Assembly: GCA_033964015.1 (NCBI GenBank)
Contig: JAWWUD010000222.1
Location: 1 to 64,000, forward strand
DNA: 64,000 nucleotides
Source: Scolanthus callimorphus
Taxonomy: Eukaryota; Cnidaria; Anthozoa; Actiniaria; Edwardsiidae
Direction: 5' to 3'
The position numbers were made by a program, and so were the translations under genes. Shown here piece after piece: positions 1-10,588 of this stretch. Position 1 is the stretch's first letter, and the number at the start of each line of letters is the position of its first letter. The notes beneath the pieces are model-generated. The model was not told the DNA's origin. It did no database searches and saw only the letters and a program-made list of their open reading frames with translations.

Positions 1-1
1 A

Positions 2-395
2 CTCGTGCGTGTATTTCGGATCTTTAAACTCTCCCGCCACTCTAGCGGGTTGCAAATACTAGGCCTAACTCTGAAAAAGAGTTTACGAGAACTTGGCCTG
101 CTGATTTTCTTCTTGTTCATTGGAGTTGTTATTTTTTCGAGTATGGCGTATTACGCGGAGGCTGGTTCAGTGGACACTCAATTGGGTCGCAGTATCCCGG
201 ATGCATTCTGGTGGGCCTTGGTTACCATGACGACCGTCGGGTACGGCGATTTGGTGCCTAAGACTCTATGGGGGAAGCTGGTTGGGTCTTGTTGCGCCCT
301 GTGCGGTGTGCTGGCAATTGCGCTACCTGTCCCAGTGATTGTTTCCAACTTTGATGCTATTTATAAGAAACATAGGAGTCGCAAGATCAAAGCTG
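2..395 (+). CDS. Voltage-gated K+ channel, Kv1/Shaker type, penultimate coding exon (5' end outside window)
   Basis: The reading frame is open from the window edge and codes for the second half of a Shaker-family channel. It starts inside the S4 voltage sensor ([12 protein letters not shown], with regularly spaced R/K), then S5 ([16 protein letters not shown]), the pore helix and selectivity filter TTVGYGD, and S6 with the Shaker hinge [10 protein letters not shown]. Known members form plasma-membrane tetramers that repolarise excitable cells. The frame runs on to a TAA at 407, but a strong donor (CTG|GTAAGT) sits at 395/396. Splicing there in phase 1 joins an exon at 5266 in the correct frame, so the short C-terminus KSG is probably not the true end. 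N-terminal T1 and S1-S3 lie upstream of the window. The family call is firm; the Kv1 subfamily rests on the S4-S6 wording. Confidence 0.93.
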
Positions 396-530
396 GTAAG
401 TCTGGTTAATCCGGTTTACACAGGAGCCGGTTGCAAGTAGCCTTATCTCGTACCATCAGAGACGGCGAACCCGGGGGGAGCTAGGGGGATAAAGCTAGCC
501 CCCTCCGCCCATTTCGCCAAGTCTCACTAG

Positions 531-740
531 TCTCAGCCCCACCACCTTGCCATACAATCTTACTCTATATAATGATCCCCCCACTTTGAAAACTGTTCCG
601 CCGTCCATGGCCATGTTTGTCGATAGCGTATCCTCTCTCAGCCCCACCACCTTGCCATACAATCTTACTATATATAATGATCCCCCCACTTTGAAAACTG
701 TTCCGCCGTCCATGGCCATGTTTGTCGATAGCGTATCCTC
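531..740. repeat. Tandem duplication, two 105-bp units
   Basis: The block starting TCTCAGCCCCACCACC at 531 is repeated from 636 with almost no changes. It lies in the Kv intron and the 105-bp period keeps short ORFs open on both strands, which are not genes. Confidence 0.9.
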
Positions 741-767
741 TCTTTGTCATAGAAATAGAACCGCAAA

Positions 768-1535
768 TTCTGCAGCACTGGCGGATCTAGGGGAGGTGCT
801 TCCCCCTTCCAAGAGTAAATTTATGGAAATGTATAAGCGTTTCAGATGTTATCTTTTGTGTTATCTTTTGTGTTATCTTTTACACCTGTTTCAATTAACG
901 TTGATCTGCAAAACGTAAAACCATGAACCATATGGTATGTAACTCCTGCCTAAAACGAAGCAGTTCACGCCAAATTGTGTCTCAAAGTAGTAAACAAAGT
1001 GCCATTGGGTGGTTTTAGCCCGGGGGGGAGGGGCTCCCCATAAACATAGACGGGAGTGCTCGTCCTATCCCTTAGGGTATAAAATTCACCAAACTGCTAT
1101 CTCTTAGGGATGTCCAAAGAATCTGCTATCCCTTAGGGGGTCTCACGCCAATGGTGACCTAGAAATTCAGCGACAACAGAATAAATTGTTTCAACTTGAT
1201 GGTAATTTCAAGGACTGCAATAACATTAGGATTTTCCGCATCCAATTTGCTATCTCTTAGGGGGTAAAATTCGCTGCTGACCACACCCAATTTGCTATCC
1301 CTTAGGGTTAAAGTCAATTTTCCCGACGAGCACCCCCGTCTATTTTTATAGGGAGTCAGTCGGTTTAGTTGGGTTAGTTTAGTTTGGCTTGCCAAACTCA
1401 AGGAAAATACGAGAAATAGCGTCTTCATTTAATATGATGCATGGTTTTACGTTTTGCAGAGCAACGTTAATTGAAATAGGTGTAGTCGTGTGACCCTCCC
1501 TTCCCAAATTCCTGGATCCGCCACTGTAGAAATTT
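768..1535. repeat. Degenerate foldback element with another element nested in its loop
   Basis: The stretch around 884-926 (CACCTGTTTCAATTAACG, then GCAAAACGTAAAACCAT) returns inverted at 1441-1484. The TGGCGGATCTAGG near 779 is matched by CCTGGATCCGCCA near 1511. The CCCGG-family element 1018-1357 sits between the arms. Confidence 0.55.
1018..1357. mobile_element. CCCGG-family palindromic element, copy A (right end worn)
   Basis: Left end GCCCGGGGGGGAGG followed by CATAGACGGGAGTGCTCGTC; near the right end GACGAGCACCCCCGTCTAT is its inverse. Inside is a repeated motif CTATC(C/T)CTTAGGG. The same termini and internal motif types occur at 7943, 48340 and 53535. Confidence 0.6.
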
Positions 1536-2064
1536 ACAGTAATTTGAAATCTCAGCTGCTGGTGTCGTAAGGAGCGTACATTTTGATGCATAGTGTGGAC
1601 TTCAATTAGGGTTTCTTCTGCTAAAAAGTACTTTTCGCAGTTCCTCCCTCTATCTCTATTGTTCAAATTGAAATTCTAGCCTGGAATCGAGTTTACCGTT
1701 GAACAACTTTGCTGTAAAGCTTAACAAACCATTAGAATTCAAGCTCACACTTGATATAGCTGTTGTGTGCTTCATAAATTTCATTTAATATCAGAAATGG
1801 TGTAAAGCAAAATAAAGGAAAATATTGGCCAACGGTAGGCATGATTTCAGACTAGAATTTCAATTTGAATCACAATAGGGCGAAGAAATTTGAAAGGGAC
1901 TGTTATCGAGAGGGTAAAAGTTCAAAGCAAATTCAACTTTCTTTAGCATAAACAGGATGGTATGTTGTGGACGTTGTATAAAAGAAGATAAAGCCTCCTT
2001 GTAACCTCCTCCTATTAATTATACCTATTTCTCTGCACAGAACCTATAATAGCTCCGTAGAATG

Positions 2065-2267
2065 GATTCCAGCTATAACGCACGCGCGCACTGCATGTCG
2101 GTAGATGTGGGACATTTGTCGAACAAACTGTTAAAAAAGGGCGCGCTGCATTCTGGTAGTTGTGGGACACGGATTGGGAATTTCCAGAAACATATAAATG
2201 ACTAAGTTAATGTTATATGTTTCTGGCATCTGAATAAAGACGAGCGCGCGCGCTTATAGCTGGAATC
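2065..2267. mobile_element. MITE-like element with GATTCCAGCTATAA ends
   Basis: GATTCCAGCTATAA at the left is matched inverted by TTATAGCTGGAATC at the right; inside are paired CATTCTGGTAGTTGTGGGACA-type stretches. A diverged relative lies at 47694-47825. Confidence 0.6.
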
Positions 2268-2773
2268 GTCCATTGCATTCATTCTAAAAAAAGATTGCAT
2301 CCTGTGATGCTTAGCGTTGCCCTCATAGTTTCTGGTAATACGCCCGGGCTACCTGTGGCTTGCCCCAGGCCCTTTGGCCGATAAAGAAACAGAATGTCAA
2401 CCAAGAGTAGCGTGTTTCTCGAACATCTGTAAGTTTTGGTGGATTGTTCTGCTTATTTCGCTAAATAATGAGGAAACATATACTTACATTGACCAAATAA
2501 GGAATTTCCTAATAAGGTAACATTGCAACAGTGGCAAGTCAACGTTTGGTGACAAACGTCTTTATAGTTGTTGTGTTGTCTGAGCGAATGATAGTCTCCT
2601 CGCAGCCGCCCGGATCGGAGCCACGCATAAGCGAATGATAGGTCTCTCACGAAGAGCTACTCGAAACAAAACGACAGCATCACATATCGCCAAACTGTCG
2701 ACTCTCCACCAACGTTGCAAAACTTCCTTATAAGGAAATCTCCACCTTATTTGGAAGGTCTGTAAGTTATAGC

Positions 2774-2979
2774 TTTTTAGTAGAAACCCACACCCCACTC
2801 GCATACTATCACGAATCCTACAATCTGATTGGCTCCGCTATTCACTATCTATCACGTAATAGATAGTGAGTAGCGAAAACGCTAGCGCCTAGCGCAAAAA
2901 TTTCCTAAAACCATGAATTAAAATGAATACGTCTAGCAACAACTCGAAGGTAGTATGCTAGTGGGTTTCTACTAAAACA
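2774..2979. mobile_element. MITE-like palindrome, TTTTAGTAGAAACCCAC ends
   Basis: TTTTTAGTAGAAACCCAC at the left matches GTGGGTTTCTACTAAAA at the right, and GCATACTATC just inside matches GGTAGTATGC. A second perfect palindrome (ACTATCTATCACGTAATAGATAGT) lies near its centre. Confidence 0.6.
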
Positions 2980-3412
2980 ATTAGACTACTCGTTCTCGAT
3001 GAGTCGCTCGTTCTATTGACTCATAGAAAACTCGAACTCGTAGTGTAATTGTTAAAGATATCCAAGTAGGGAAATTCACTCGAGAAACAACGTTCTCTTG
3101 GTCGCCATTTTGTTTTTACCCCCGCCGAGGGGCCTGAGTCTAGATTTGAACACCACACAGGCAGCCCGCACTTTCTTGATACATGAAAAACAAACATCTC
3201 GAGCCTTTTACCCACTAGTTGTGATTATACACATGAGCGATTGTTTTGAGAACAACGCACTTAAAGAGACCTCCCTGGTTTCGCTTTAATAAGAATCCAA
3301 TCGGAGGCCTTTGCATTAAAATGATGCCAGGGTCAAAGTCGTCCATTTACTGACAAAAATATCAACAACAACAAAAACAGCATTGTCTGATTTCAAGCGG
3401 TGAGTAGCATAA

Positions 3413-3600
3413 GTGCCTGGGGTGAATCCACGATTACCGTACAAGACACACGTAAAGAGAAAGGGCGTGTTGAACTCTACAAAATCCCAATGTTTGTTTT
3501 TTTATCGGGTCAATAGAGATCGAGAAACAGCCATCCAAAAAGTTTACAAGATTCGTGTTAAATTCGGATGTGGCGTCCGGCAAACCAAGGAAATTTCCCT
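3413..3600. mobile_element. Partial copy of the GATCGAGAAACAGCCAT repeat
   Basis: Shares GTGCCTGGGG(T/C)GAATCC and GATCGAGA(A/T)ACAGCCAT with the palindromic element at 5886-6545. Its short ORFs are not genes. Confidence 0.5.
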
Positions 3601-3640
3601 GGGCAAATCATACAAATGTTACAGAACCTCGGCATATCAC

Positions 3641-3818
3641 AGGGAATTTCTGCAGAAAACTATCCATGGGAAAAGCTGAATTTCCCATGGTAGAAGAATG
3701 GGAAGTGTTGGGATTAATTCCCATAGCTGTCGTTGTGAATTCCGAACACTTCCCATACGCGTGCCTTGGGAAATTCAGCTTTTCCCATGGACGGGTTTCT
3801 GCAGATTCCCTATGTATC
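3641..3818. mobile_element. Foldback MITE, GGGAATTTCTGCAGAAA ends
   Basis: GGGAATTTCTGCAGAAAAC and CCATGGGAAAAGCTGAATTTCCCATGG at the left are matched inverted by TGGGAAATTCAGCTTTTCCCATGG and TTTCTGCAGATTCCC at the right. A larger copy of the family is at 8774-9583. Confidence 0.7.
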
Positions 3819-3846
3819 ATCTTGGAATAGTTGTGTCTTGAATCGA

Positions 3847-4260
3847 GATAGACCTCCTCGGCTTGCCCGTTTGTTTTGCCCATTTCAGATCACGTGGCAT
3901 TCCGATGAGTATTCTTTCTTTCTTTTTCTGCTACGCACCGAAGGATATGCTTGATTTTACATAATTCCTACTTTCTCTTTTGCAATACTAAATCCTGTTG
4001 TTCAACTCTTTTTTTATGTGTCTTCCATTTCCTTTTTTTCTCAAACAGTTATTATATATATATATTTCCTGCCCGCCTAGATTAGCTTTGCTACCTGCGG
4101 GTCTGGTAATGATTATTGTATTCTGTATATAGAAATAAACTTGAACTTGAACTTGAATATATGAATATGGAATCATTCCAAACAAAGAGAGAATACTCAT
4201 AGGAATGACACGTGATCTGAAATGGGCAAAACATTACGCCCAAGCCGAGGAGGTCTATTG
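3847..4260. mobile_element. Foldback MITE (CCTCCTCGGCTTG ends) carrying a nested LINE 3' end
   Basis: GACCTCCTCGGCTTG and CATTTCAGATCACGTG at the left match inverted CACGTGATCTGAAATG and CCAAGCCGAGGAGGTC at the right. A second copy at 7447-7646 lacks the inner block 3951-4157, so that block is a later insertion. Confidence 0.75.
3951..4157 (+). mobile_element. LINE 3' end inserted in a MITE
   Basis: Roughly 205 bases absent from the sister MITE at 7447. It ends GAAATAAACTTGAACTTGAACTTGAA: a polyadenylation-like hexamer followed by a short tandem tail, as seen at 3' ends of CR1/L2-type non-LTR elements. No coding part is left. The family name is inference. Confidence 0.6.
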
Positions 4261-4592
4261 ACCCAATCAACGCTAAACGTTCGCTTGGCTGTAGTAAAAC
4301 AAAATACTCCTAACTTAGAGCAGATTTCAGACGAGTGTCGAAAGATTTCAGACGAGTGTCGAAACATTTCTCAAGTCTCAGAGTTTTAATGTTTATGAAA
4401 ATGCGGCGAAGTAGTGCATTCTGGGTAGAATGGGTTGACTCCAGAGCCTGTGGCAGCCGCCATTTTGACAGCATAGCAACATAGTAGGAAAAAGCATTTA
4501 TTTCCATCGGCTGAGTTGGAGAATACAGAGCAATTTTCTAGATTGAATTTGGTAAATAAAATTTGGTACTTTTGTCTTTAGATGTTGATTTA

Positions 4593-4872
4593 GGGGGAGT
4601 TTCTTTGGGAAAATCCGGATTCGGATTCTTGGAACCCCAAAACGGATTTTTCGTTTCTTTTGAAAAATCCAAAAAAGGATTCTGAATCCTCCAAATCCCC
4701 TATCGTCGTGGATTCAGAAGATTTAATCCAAATCCGGATTCGACGGATTCTGAGTCCTTGCGTTTCTCTGTGAAAGGATGCGAAAATTTCAGCGTATCTT
4801 TCGTTCTAGTACAAAAATCCATGAAATTTCACGTCGAATCCGAATCCGGATTTTTCCCAAAGAAACGCTCCC
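4593..4872. mobile_element. Foldback element rich in AATCCGGATTC
   Basis: GGGAGTTTCTTTGGGAAAATCC at the left is matched by GGATTTTTCCCAAAGAAACGCTCCC at the right. The arms are filled with alternating GGATTC/GAATCC words. No clear target duplication is visible. Confidence 0.7.
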
Positions 4873-5265
4873 ACGTCATTCGTCTTCTATATCGAACGAA
4901 ACAACAAAGGAATAGCTGACATGGGCTGTTAAATAATTATTGTATTGTATTGTATTGTTTTAAAAGTTAAAAGCAACTCAAGTTAAAAGCAACGTTATAG
5001 CGGAGCTCCTTAGCGGCCGAAGGCCGCAGAGCGGAGCACCATAGGTATCGCAGGAAGAATACAATAGCTCAAAGTAGAACTCAGGTATACAATCGACTTC
5101 ATTTTTCATGGTTCAGCGGTATTCCCATTTGGGTATTGCTGGCGCGTCCGTGTCTGTGTGCGCCCCCCCACACAGGTAAACCAAGACCCCAGCACAAAAA
5201 ATATGTAACCGGGAGCTCCGCTTTTAGCCAGTGGCTAAATCTATATATTATTTTCTATTGTTCAG

Positions 5266-5606
5266 GACCAGAGGATGAAGAAGCGAGAAAAATCAGCATC
5301 ATGGTCTCATCATGTTCGACTTCGTCCTTCGATGGTGATTCTCCGACTATGGACAGAAAGAAGCATTCGGATGACGAGGGGCATGACCCGCGCCAAAAAG
5401 GCGACGAAAAATACAACGGGAACATACCTCACGAATCTGAGGAAAACGAGAACCAAAATTCGTCTCGAGCGAATCCCGAAAAACTTCCTCTTTTGGAAGT
5501 CCAAGAAGAGGACATTGAATTGGAGCCGTTGGCAAACACTGAGCAGAATTCCGATGTTACAAAAGAAGAAGAAGATGGCCAAACAGGGCGGCAAACGTCT
5601 GTTTGA
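5266..5606 (+). CDS. Kv1-type channel, last coding exon: cytoplasmic C-terminal tail
   Basis: An acceptor with a pyrimidine-rich tract ends at TTCAG|GACC (5265/5266). Joined in phase 1 to the donor at 395 it reads AG-PEDEEARKI and stays open to TGA at 5604-5606. The tail is about 113 residues, hydrophilic and rich in acidic residues, serine and asparagine, as expected for a cytoplasmic channel tail. It ends in QTSV, which matches a class I PDZ ligand (S/T-x-hydrophobic); vertebrate Kv1 channels end in ETDV and cluster through PSD-95-type scaffolds. The same frame is open upstream to 5136, but those residues lie in the intron. The intron 396-5265 holds a tandem duplication and several foldback repeats. 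The exon pairing is inferred from splice sites and phase, not from transcripts. Confidence 0.72.
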
Positions 5607-5685
5607 GAAAAAGAAGCTGACACACGATAAGTACGCGAATAAAAAAACGTCGTTAGGCTTCTGAAGTTAAATTTCTAAGCAACAA

Positions 5686-5696
5686 AATAAAATAAA
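5686..5696 (+). terminator. Polyadenylation signals of the Kv channel gene
   Basis: Two overlapping AATAAA hexamers lie about 80 bases after the stop at 5606, a usual distance for a short 3' UTR. Confidence 0.6.
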
Positions 5697-5885
5697 ATGC
5701 TCAATTATGCGGTTGATAATTGGTGGAGGTCTAAATAAGGTCCGGTAGGATAATGACAAAGTGAAGAAGCAAAAAACACCATAATGATAACGTTAAACGG
5801 TGTCCATGCAAGCTTGTCTCACATCTTGCATCAAATGAAATGTCTGGATTCGCGACTCTGTGCCTTCCGGTCTGCGCCGTGCAAC

Positions 5886-6545
5886 ATTGCCGGATTTCAA
5901 TCCGAGTGTGCCTGGGGCGAATCCCTTAATATTGCCATTATCGAAACGAGCTCCACATAAAGAGGAAGAGCATATTAAACCATACAAAATCCTAAAGTTT
6001 GGCGTTGATTGTGTAAATTCCGATCGAGATACAGCCATTCCAAGATGCCGGAATTTTATAAGCTTTATGGTTTTTCGGACGCTGCGTCCGGATTTCACAC
6101 AAATCTTGTAAAATTTTGGACTTTTTGAATGGCTGTTTCTCGATCACTATTTGACAGGTTGATACCCAACTTTGATTTTGTATAGTTGAGCATGCTCTTT
6201 CTCTCCATGTCGGTCTTGAACGGATAATTGATATACCGTTTCCGGGAAACGTTGTCACCCCAAAAGCCTATAAGCTTGAAGCGCAAAGGATAATGGGGGC
6301 AGCTAAACTGCTACTGTTTGATCTGAATTCAGACAGTTATCGCAACCACAGGTAAAATCATTAAATTTCAGCACATTTCTAAGCATATTTGTTTCTTATA
6401 TTTTGCAGAAATTCAAATAAATCTTTACCCATACTCCCTAGCGCACCAGGCTTTGTTGCTTTTTCCAGTGACAACGTATCCCGGAAACGGTATATATTAA
6501 AGGATTCGCCCCAGGGCACTCACGGCTTGAAATCCGGCAATGTTG
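5886..6545. mobile_element. Palindromic element, about 660 bp
   Basis: AACATTGCCGGATTTCAATCC and GGGGCGAATCCCTTAATAT at the left return inverted as ATATTAAAGGATTCGCCCC and GAAATCCGGCAATGTT at the right. An inner palindrome pairs GATCGAGATACAGCCATTC (6024) with GAATGGCTGTTTCTCGATC (6127). A partial relative is at 3413. Confidence 0.65.
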
Positions 6546-7030
6546 GTTTTATCCAATGACCCTTGTTGGAGTTTAAATTTGGTGTTCAGTGCGCATGCAA
6601 TTTTAGTCCGAATCTTTTGTTTAACTTCTCTTTGTTCTTGTTAAACAAAAGAAATCAAGAAATTCGGACTAAAATCGCATGCTCACTGAACACGAAATTT
6701 AAACTCAACTAGGCTTATCGTCTCATTATCACATCTCGATCGATTGCCAAAATGTTGGATCATTTTTAGCAATGCTTTCACAAAATGAAAAAGAACATGT
6801 CTTTAAATGAGCTATACTTTAACTGCGAGGTTTCATAATTCTGTGAACTCTTCACTAGACTTTCCCGAAGCCGTTCCTCTTTTCAGTCAACGCGCCCTTC
6901 GCTTCGCGCACTGAGAAAAAATAATACAAGACCTTTTTGTTCGCTTCGCTCTTAGGAAAAGCACAAAGGACGACTTGGGCAAGTCTTCACCGACTATAGT
7001 TTTCAAAGCGTCTCTGAATTAAACATCTAA

Positions 7031-7338
7031 AGGCCCGTTCACATGGCGCGATTTAAGCAGCGATCTGAGGTGCGATTTATGTCGCGATGTCATATCGCGC
7101 GGTGTGAACGGCCGGCGATCTTATGGCGATTTCACTTGCGACGTCGCAGGCGTTTTGAACATGTTCAAATTACACTGCGATGCGGATGCGATTTCCTGTG
7201 ATCGCCAACAAACTGACAAATATCGCAGAGCTAAATCGCCGGCCGCGCCGTTCATACCGCGCGATATGACGTCGACGATCGCCGCAAAAATCGCGCCTCA
7301 AATCGCAGCAAAGATCGCGCCGTGTGAACTGGCCTTAA
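7031..7338. mobile_element. Foldback MITE with GGCCCGTTCACA ends
   Basis: GGCCCGTTCACATGGCGCGAT at the left is matched by ATCGCGCCGTGTGAACTGGCC at the right. The interior is dense in GCGAT/ATCGC words with a further inverted pair around 7089 and 7252. The 91-residue ORF across it (7104-7379) is a shadow of this structure. Confidence 0.7.
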
Positions 7339-7446
7339 GGCCTAGAGCATACGCCCAGTTAAAGTCAAGCAATGCATAATTTGTTATTTGAAAGTGTAAT
7401 GAGTCGGTATCTTTTGAAAACAATGTAATCGACGCGACCGTAATAT

Positions 7447-7646
7447 ACCTCCTCGGCTTGGGTGCAGTAATGTTTTCCCATTTCAGATCACGTGGCATTC
7501 CCATGAGTATTCTCTCTTTCTTTTTCTGCTACGCACCGAAGGATATATGAATATGGAAGCATTCCAAACAAAGAGAGAATACTCATGGGAATGCCACGTG
7601 ATCTGAAATGAGCAAAACATTACGCCCAATCCGAGGAGGTCTATTG
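7447..7646. mobile_element. Foldback MITE, uninterrupted copy of the 3847 family
   Basis: ACCTCCTCGGCTTGGG, then CATTTCAGATCACGTGGCAT at the left, with the inverse at the right ending CCGAGGAGGTCTAT. It serves as the empty-site reference for the LINE end nested at 3951-4157. Confidence 0.75.
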
Positions 7647-7942
7647 GACATTATGCCCTAGGCCTAAGCAACCCGAAAGTTTTTGCAAAACTCCTGAGTG
7701 ATATTTGTGGTTGCTGAGGCTAGTTCAGACGTCGAACTTTTGCCGCGTTGAATCCGATAGTTAGAAATTTAATTTGCAGCTTAGAGGACACTTTGTCTAG
7801 TGCAAAAGGTAAATCTAGGTGAACCATAGCAGAACAAAAAGTAATGTAAAGTTTTTTTTTTATTATTCTTTCTTTGGTTATAAATTGGAAAAAAAAACTG
7901 AATTGGTTCGACGCGGCAAAACATCGAGGAGTGTAATTTTTG

Positions 7943-8391
7943 CCCGGGGGGGTCGGGGATGATCATCGGAAATTTTCAGTTTCACCCCTAAAAGATACCA
8001 AACATGGCGGCGTCGCTCAAATAATGTCTTACCCTAAAAGATACCTTAAAAGATGAGGTCGTGTGTACCAAGTAGGCGCGAAGGGGGCAGGTAACAGGTA
8101 AAAGTTACCCATCAAGAAATTTCCGTGTTTGACTCAAATCTGCCTTTAATGTTGTCTATTTTATTGTCTTCTCGTCGCTCTTTCTTACACGGCTTTAAGG
8201 ACCACCATCATGAGACAAAACAATTTCGACACATATTTCGAATTCGACCCTAAAAGATACCAATCTCCCTAATTTTATTGAAGATCAAGATCACCCCTAA
8301 AAGAGACCAAGACCCCGTCATTTTAACCCCTAAAAGATACGACGATCATCCCCGACCAAAAATATGGGAGTCCCCCCCCCCCCCCCCCGGG
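7943..8391. mobile_element. CCCGG-family palindromic element, copy B, with 8-bp target duplication
   Basis: Starts CCCGGGGGGG and ends CCCCCCCGGG. The 8 bases before it (7935-7942) and after it (8392-8399) are both AATTTTTG. Inside, a word close to CCCCTAAAAGATACC recurs on both sides of the centre, and GATGATCATCGG near the left end is matched by CGATCATCCCCGA near the right. No ORF of note. An 8-bp duplication with short palindromic ends would suit a non-autonomous hAT-type element, but the ends do not let me assign a superfamily. Confidence 0.8.
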
Positions 8392-8773
8392 AATTTTTGC
8401 GATCGAAAGAATCTGCTAAACACGCTTTGACTTTTGATTCAATCAGAGTTTCGAAAAATTATATAATCGGCAGTAGCTACGGTATTATTTTTTCGCTCAA
8501 AGTGGTCACTCATTTGGCCCATGATTGTTATAAAATTATTTAAAATTTTATTCTATTTTTAGTTCGTATTTACGAACCGTGCTTTTTGTATATGACGATT
8601 ATTTTATTGTATTGTAAAATTGCAGAAAAATTATCAAAAGATTTTGTACGTGATACTTTTTTAAACACTTTCAATGACACTTTTTAATAATTTTTCCGCC
8701 ATTTTTTATCTCGCGCAGTATATTTTTGCTAAGAAACAAATGAGTTCACGGTGATAGTGAGAATAGGGAATTT

Positions 8774-9583
8774 CTGTAGAAACCCATCCATAGGAAAAGC
8801 TGATTTTCCCATGGTAGAAGAATGGGAAGTGTTCGGAATAGTCCAGTTTCGAATTCTCTAACCGCTGAATAGGCATCAACAGCGCATCGTATAAATACTG
8901 TAGGAGCCTCGGTTTGAAACGGAAAGTTGCGAATACCAACGAGTCCAAAAAGTTTGTCTATTGTCTCCATAACAACAACAAATTTCTTTATTTACATATC
9001 AACGCTAAACATTATATACAGAATGAAAAACAAAACACATGCGTTGGATATCAATGCTACCTAGAAAATAACTAACAAGCTAATCGAGCTAGGCAGCAGG
9101 GCCATATGTACGATTAAATGAAAACGTCAGACGAGGCACTAAAATACAAACAACACAGAATACGTCGGTGATGACAAGGTGATGAAAGAGAAAGCGAAAT
9201 GGGAGACACTAATATGAATTTAGAAAAACTGAATTTGATAGAAAGCTTAAATTTGATGCTAGTCCAGATATTGCTCCTTGGAAACGAATGTTTCCATTCA
9301 AGCTTCATCAGTTTCTCGTCGGTATTCACAACTTTTTCTACTTCTAACTGAGGCTCAAACTGTAGTTATGCGCCGCCGATAATAAAAATAATAATAAATA
9401 TGTTCATTATACTTTTTGCCGCTTAGAGATGCCTATTCAGCAGTAGTTTAGAGAATTCAAAACTGGAGTATTTACGTGGAATTCACAAGGAGAGCCATGT
9501 GAAATCCGAACTTCCCATTCTTCTACCATGGGAAATTCAGCTTTTCCCATGGATAGGTTTTCTGCAGAAATTCCCTGTGGAGG
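8774..9583. mobile_element. Large copy of the GGGAATTTCTGCAGAAA foldback family
   Basis: Left arm GGGAATTTCTGTAGAAACCC with CCATGGTAGAAGAATGGGAAG; right arm CTTCCCATTCTTCTACCATGG with TTTCTGCAGAAATTCCC. The arms enclose about 500 bases that the 3641 copy lacks, including a sequence near 8975-9030 resembling an inverted LINE/SINE tail (TTTCTTTATTTACAT). Confidence 0.65.
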
Positions 9584-9683
9584 TCGAGGTTTTTTGTTAC
9601 TGACAAATGTCACTCGCTATATCATGCGATAATCGGATTTTTTTTGCGCAGCAACCTGCAGAAGTTCTTACCTAGCTTAAAGC

Positions 9684-9975
9684 TATGTCACACGAGGCAA
9701 TAGTGTTGCGTTGCGAATTGCAGTGAATATTGCGCGTCTGTCATACCGATGTTGCATTGCCAGTTGCAGAAAAGTAGATTGGATTTCTACTTTTCGCAAC
9801 ATTGCGAGCAAAACTGCTGCGTGTGAGATGTCTCTACAACTCGCAAGGCAATGTTTACTTCTTATTAGCCAATCAACGCATGTCATTCATGTTTTTACTT
9901 GGATAAGCTGCTGTAATTTATAATTTTATCGCGGGCGTATTGCACGTTGCAAAAAAATTGCGAGTGTGTGACATA
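9684..9975. mobile_element. Foldback MITE with TATGTCACAC ends
   Basis: TATGTCACACGAGGCAATA at the left and GTGTGTGACATA at the right. The arms contain repeated TTGCGA/TCGCAA words. The ORFs across it on both strands are shadows. Confidence 0.65.
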
Positions 9976-10325
9976 ACAAAGTCGAATATGACAACTTCCA
10001 CGATGAAACGGGCTTTCAACGTTTGCTGAGGCACATGGCCTTCTCACATTCAAATTCAAAGTAGATGTTTAGGCAACGCTTTCTTGGAAAAAGTCATAAT
10101 AGATTCAACGGGAATATTGGCAAAATTGGCTTCCGTTTCCATGGTGCGTGTGTCAATTGTCAACAACAATATGACGTCATTTCAATGTATCAAACCTAAT
10201 GCCGTAAAAAGTGACGTCACAAAAAGCGAGCAAACTAGATTTCGCTACGTACTTTTAGCCAATCAGAATCTATAAAGTGGCATGGGTTCATAATATAAGT
10301 TAGTTATCATATTAATGGCGAGAAT

Positions 10326-10588
10326 AGAGCAGATTTGTACTATGACTGTGAAAAGTGCCGCGACACGGCGTAGCAAATTCGCAGTAGCGGCGCGGAACCT
10401 GGCCTGCTGTAGATACGGAATGAAATCGCGTAGTCGCGGTCGCGGTCGCGGTCACGGTCGCGGCACGGTCACGGTCACGGTCACGGTCGCGGCACGGTCG
10501 CGGCACGGTCACGGTCGCGGCACGGTCACGGTCGCGGCGCGGCACAACTTTGTCGCGGCACTTTTCACAGTCATACGAAATCTGCTAT
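10326..10588. mobile_element. MITE with GCAGATTT ends enclosing a GC-rich minisatellite
   Basis: GCAGATTTGTACTATGACTG and AAAAGTGCCGCGACA at the left are matched by TGTCGCGGCACTTTT and CAGTCATACGAAATCTGC at the right. Between them (about 10430-10540) is an array of CGGTCGCGGTCACGGTCG-type hexamers. Confidence 0.75.

Noticed and set aside
528..918. 123-residue ORF and minus-strand counterparts
   Set aside because: Open because of the 105-bp tandem duplication; repeated peptide without conserved function.
7104..7379. 91-residue ORF
   Set aside because: Lies fully in a foldback MITE built of GCGAT/ATCGC words.
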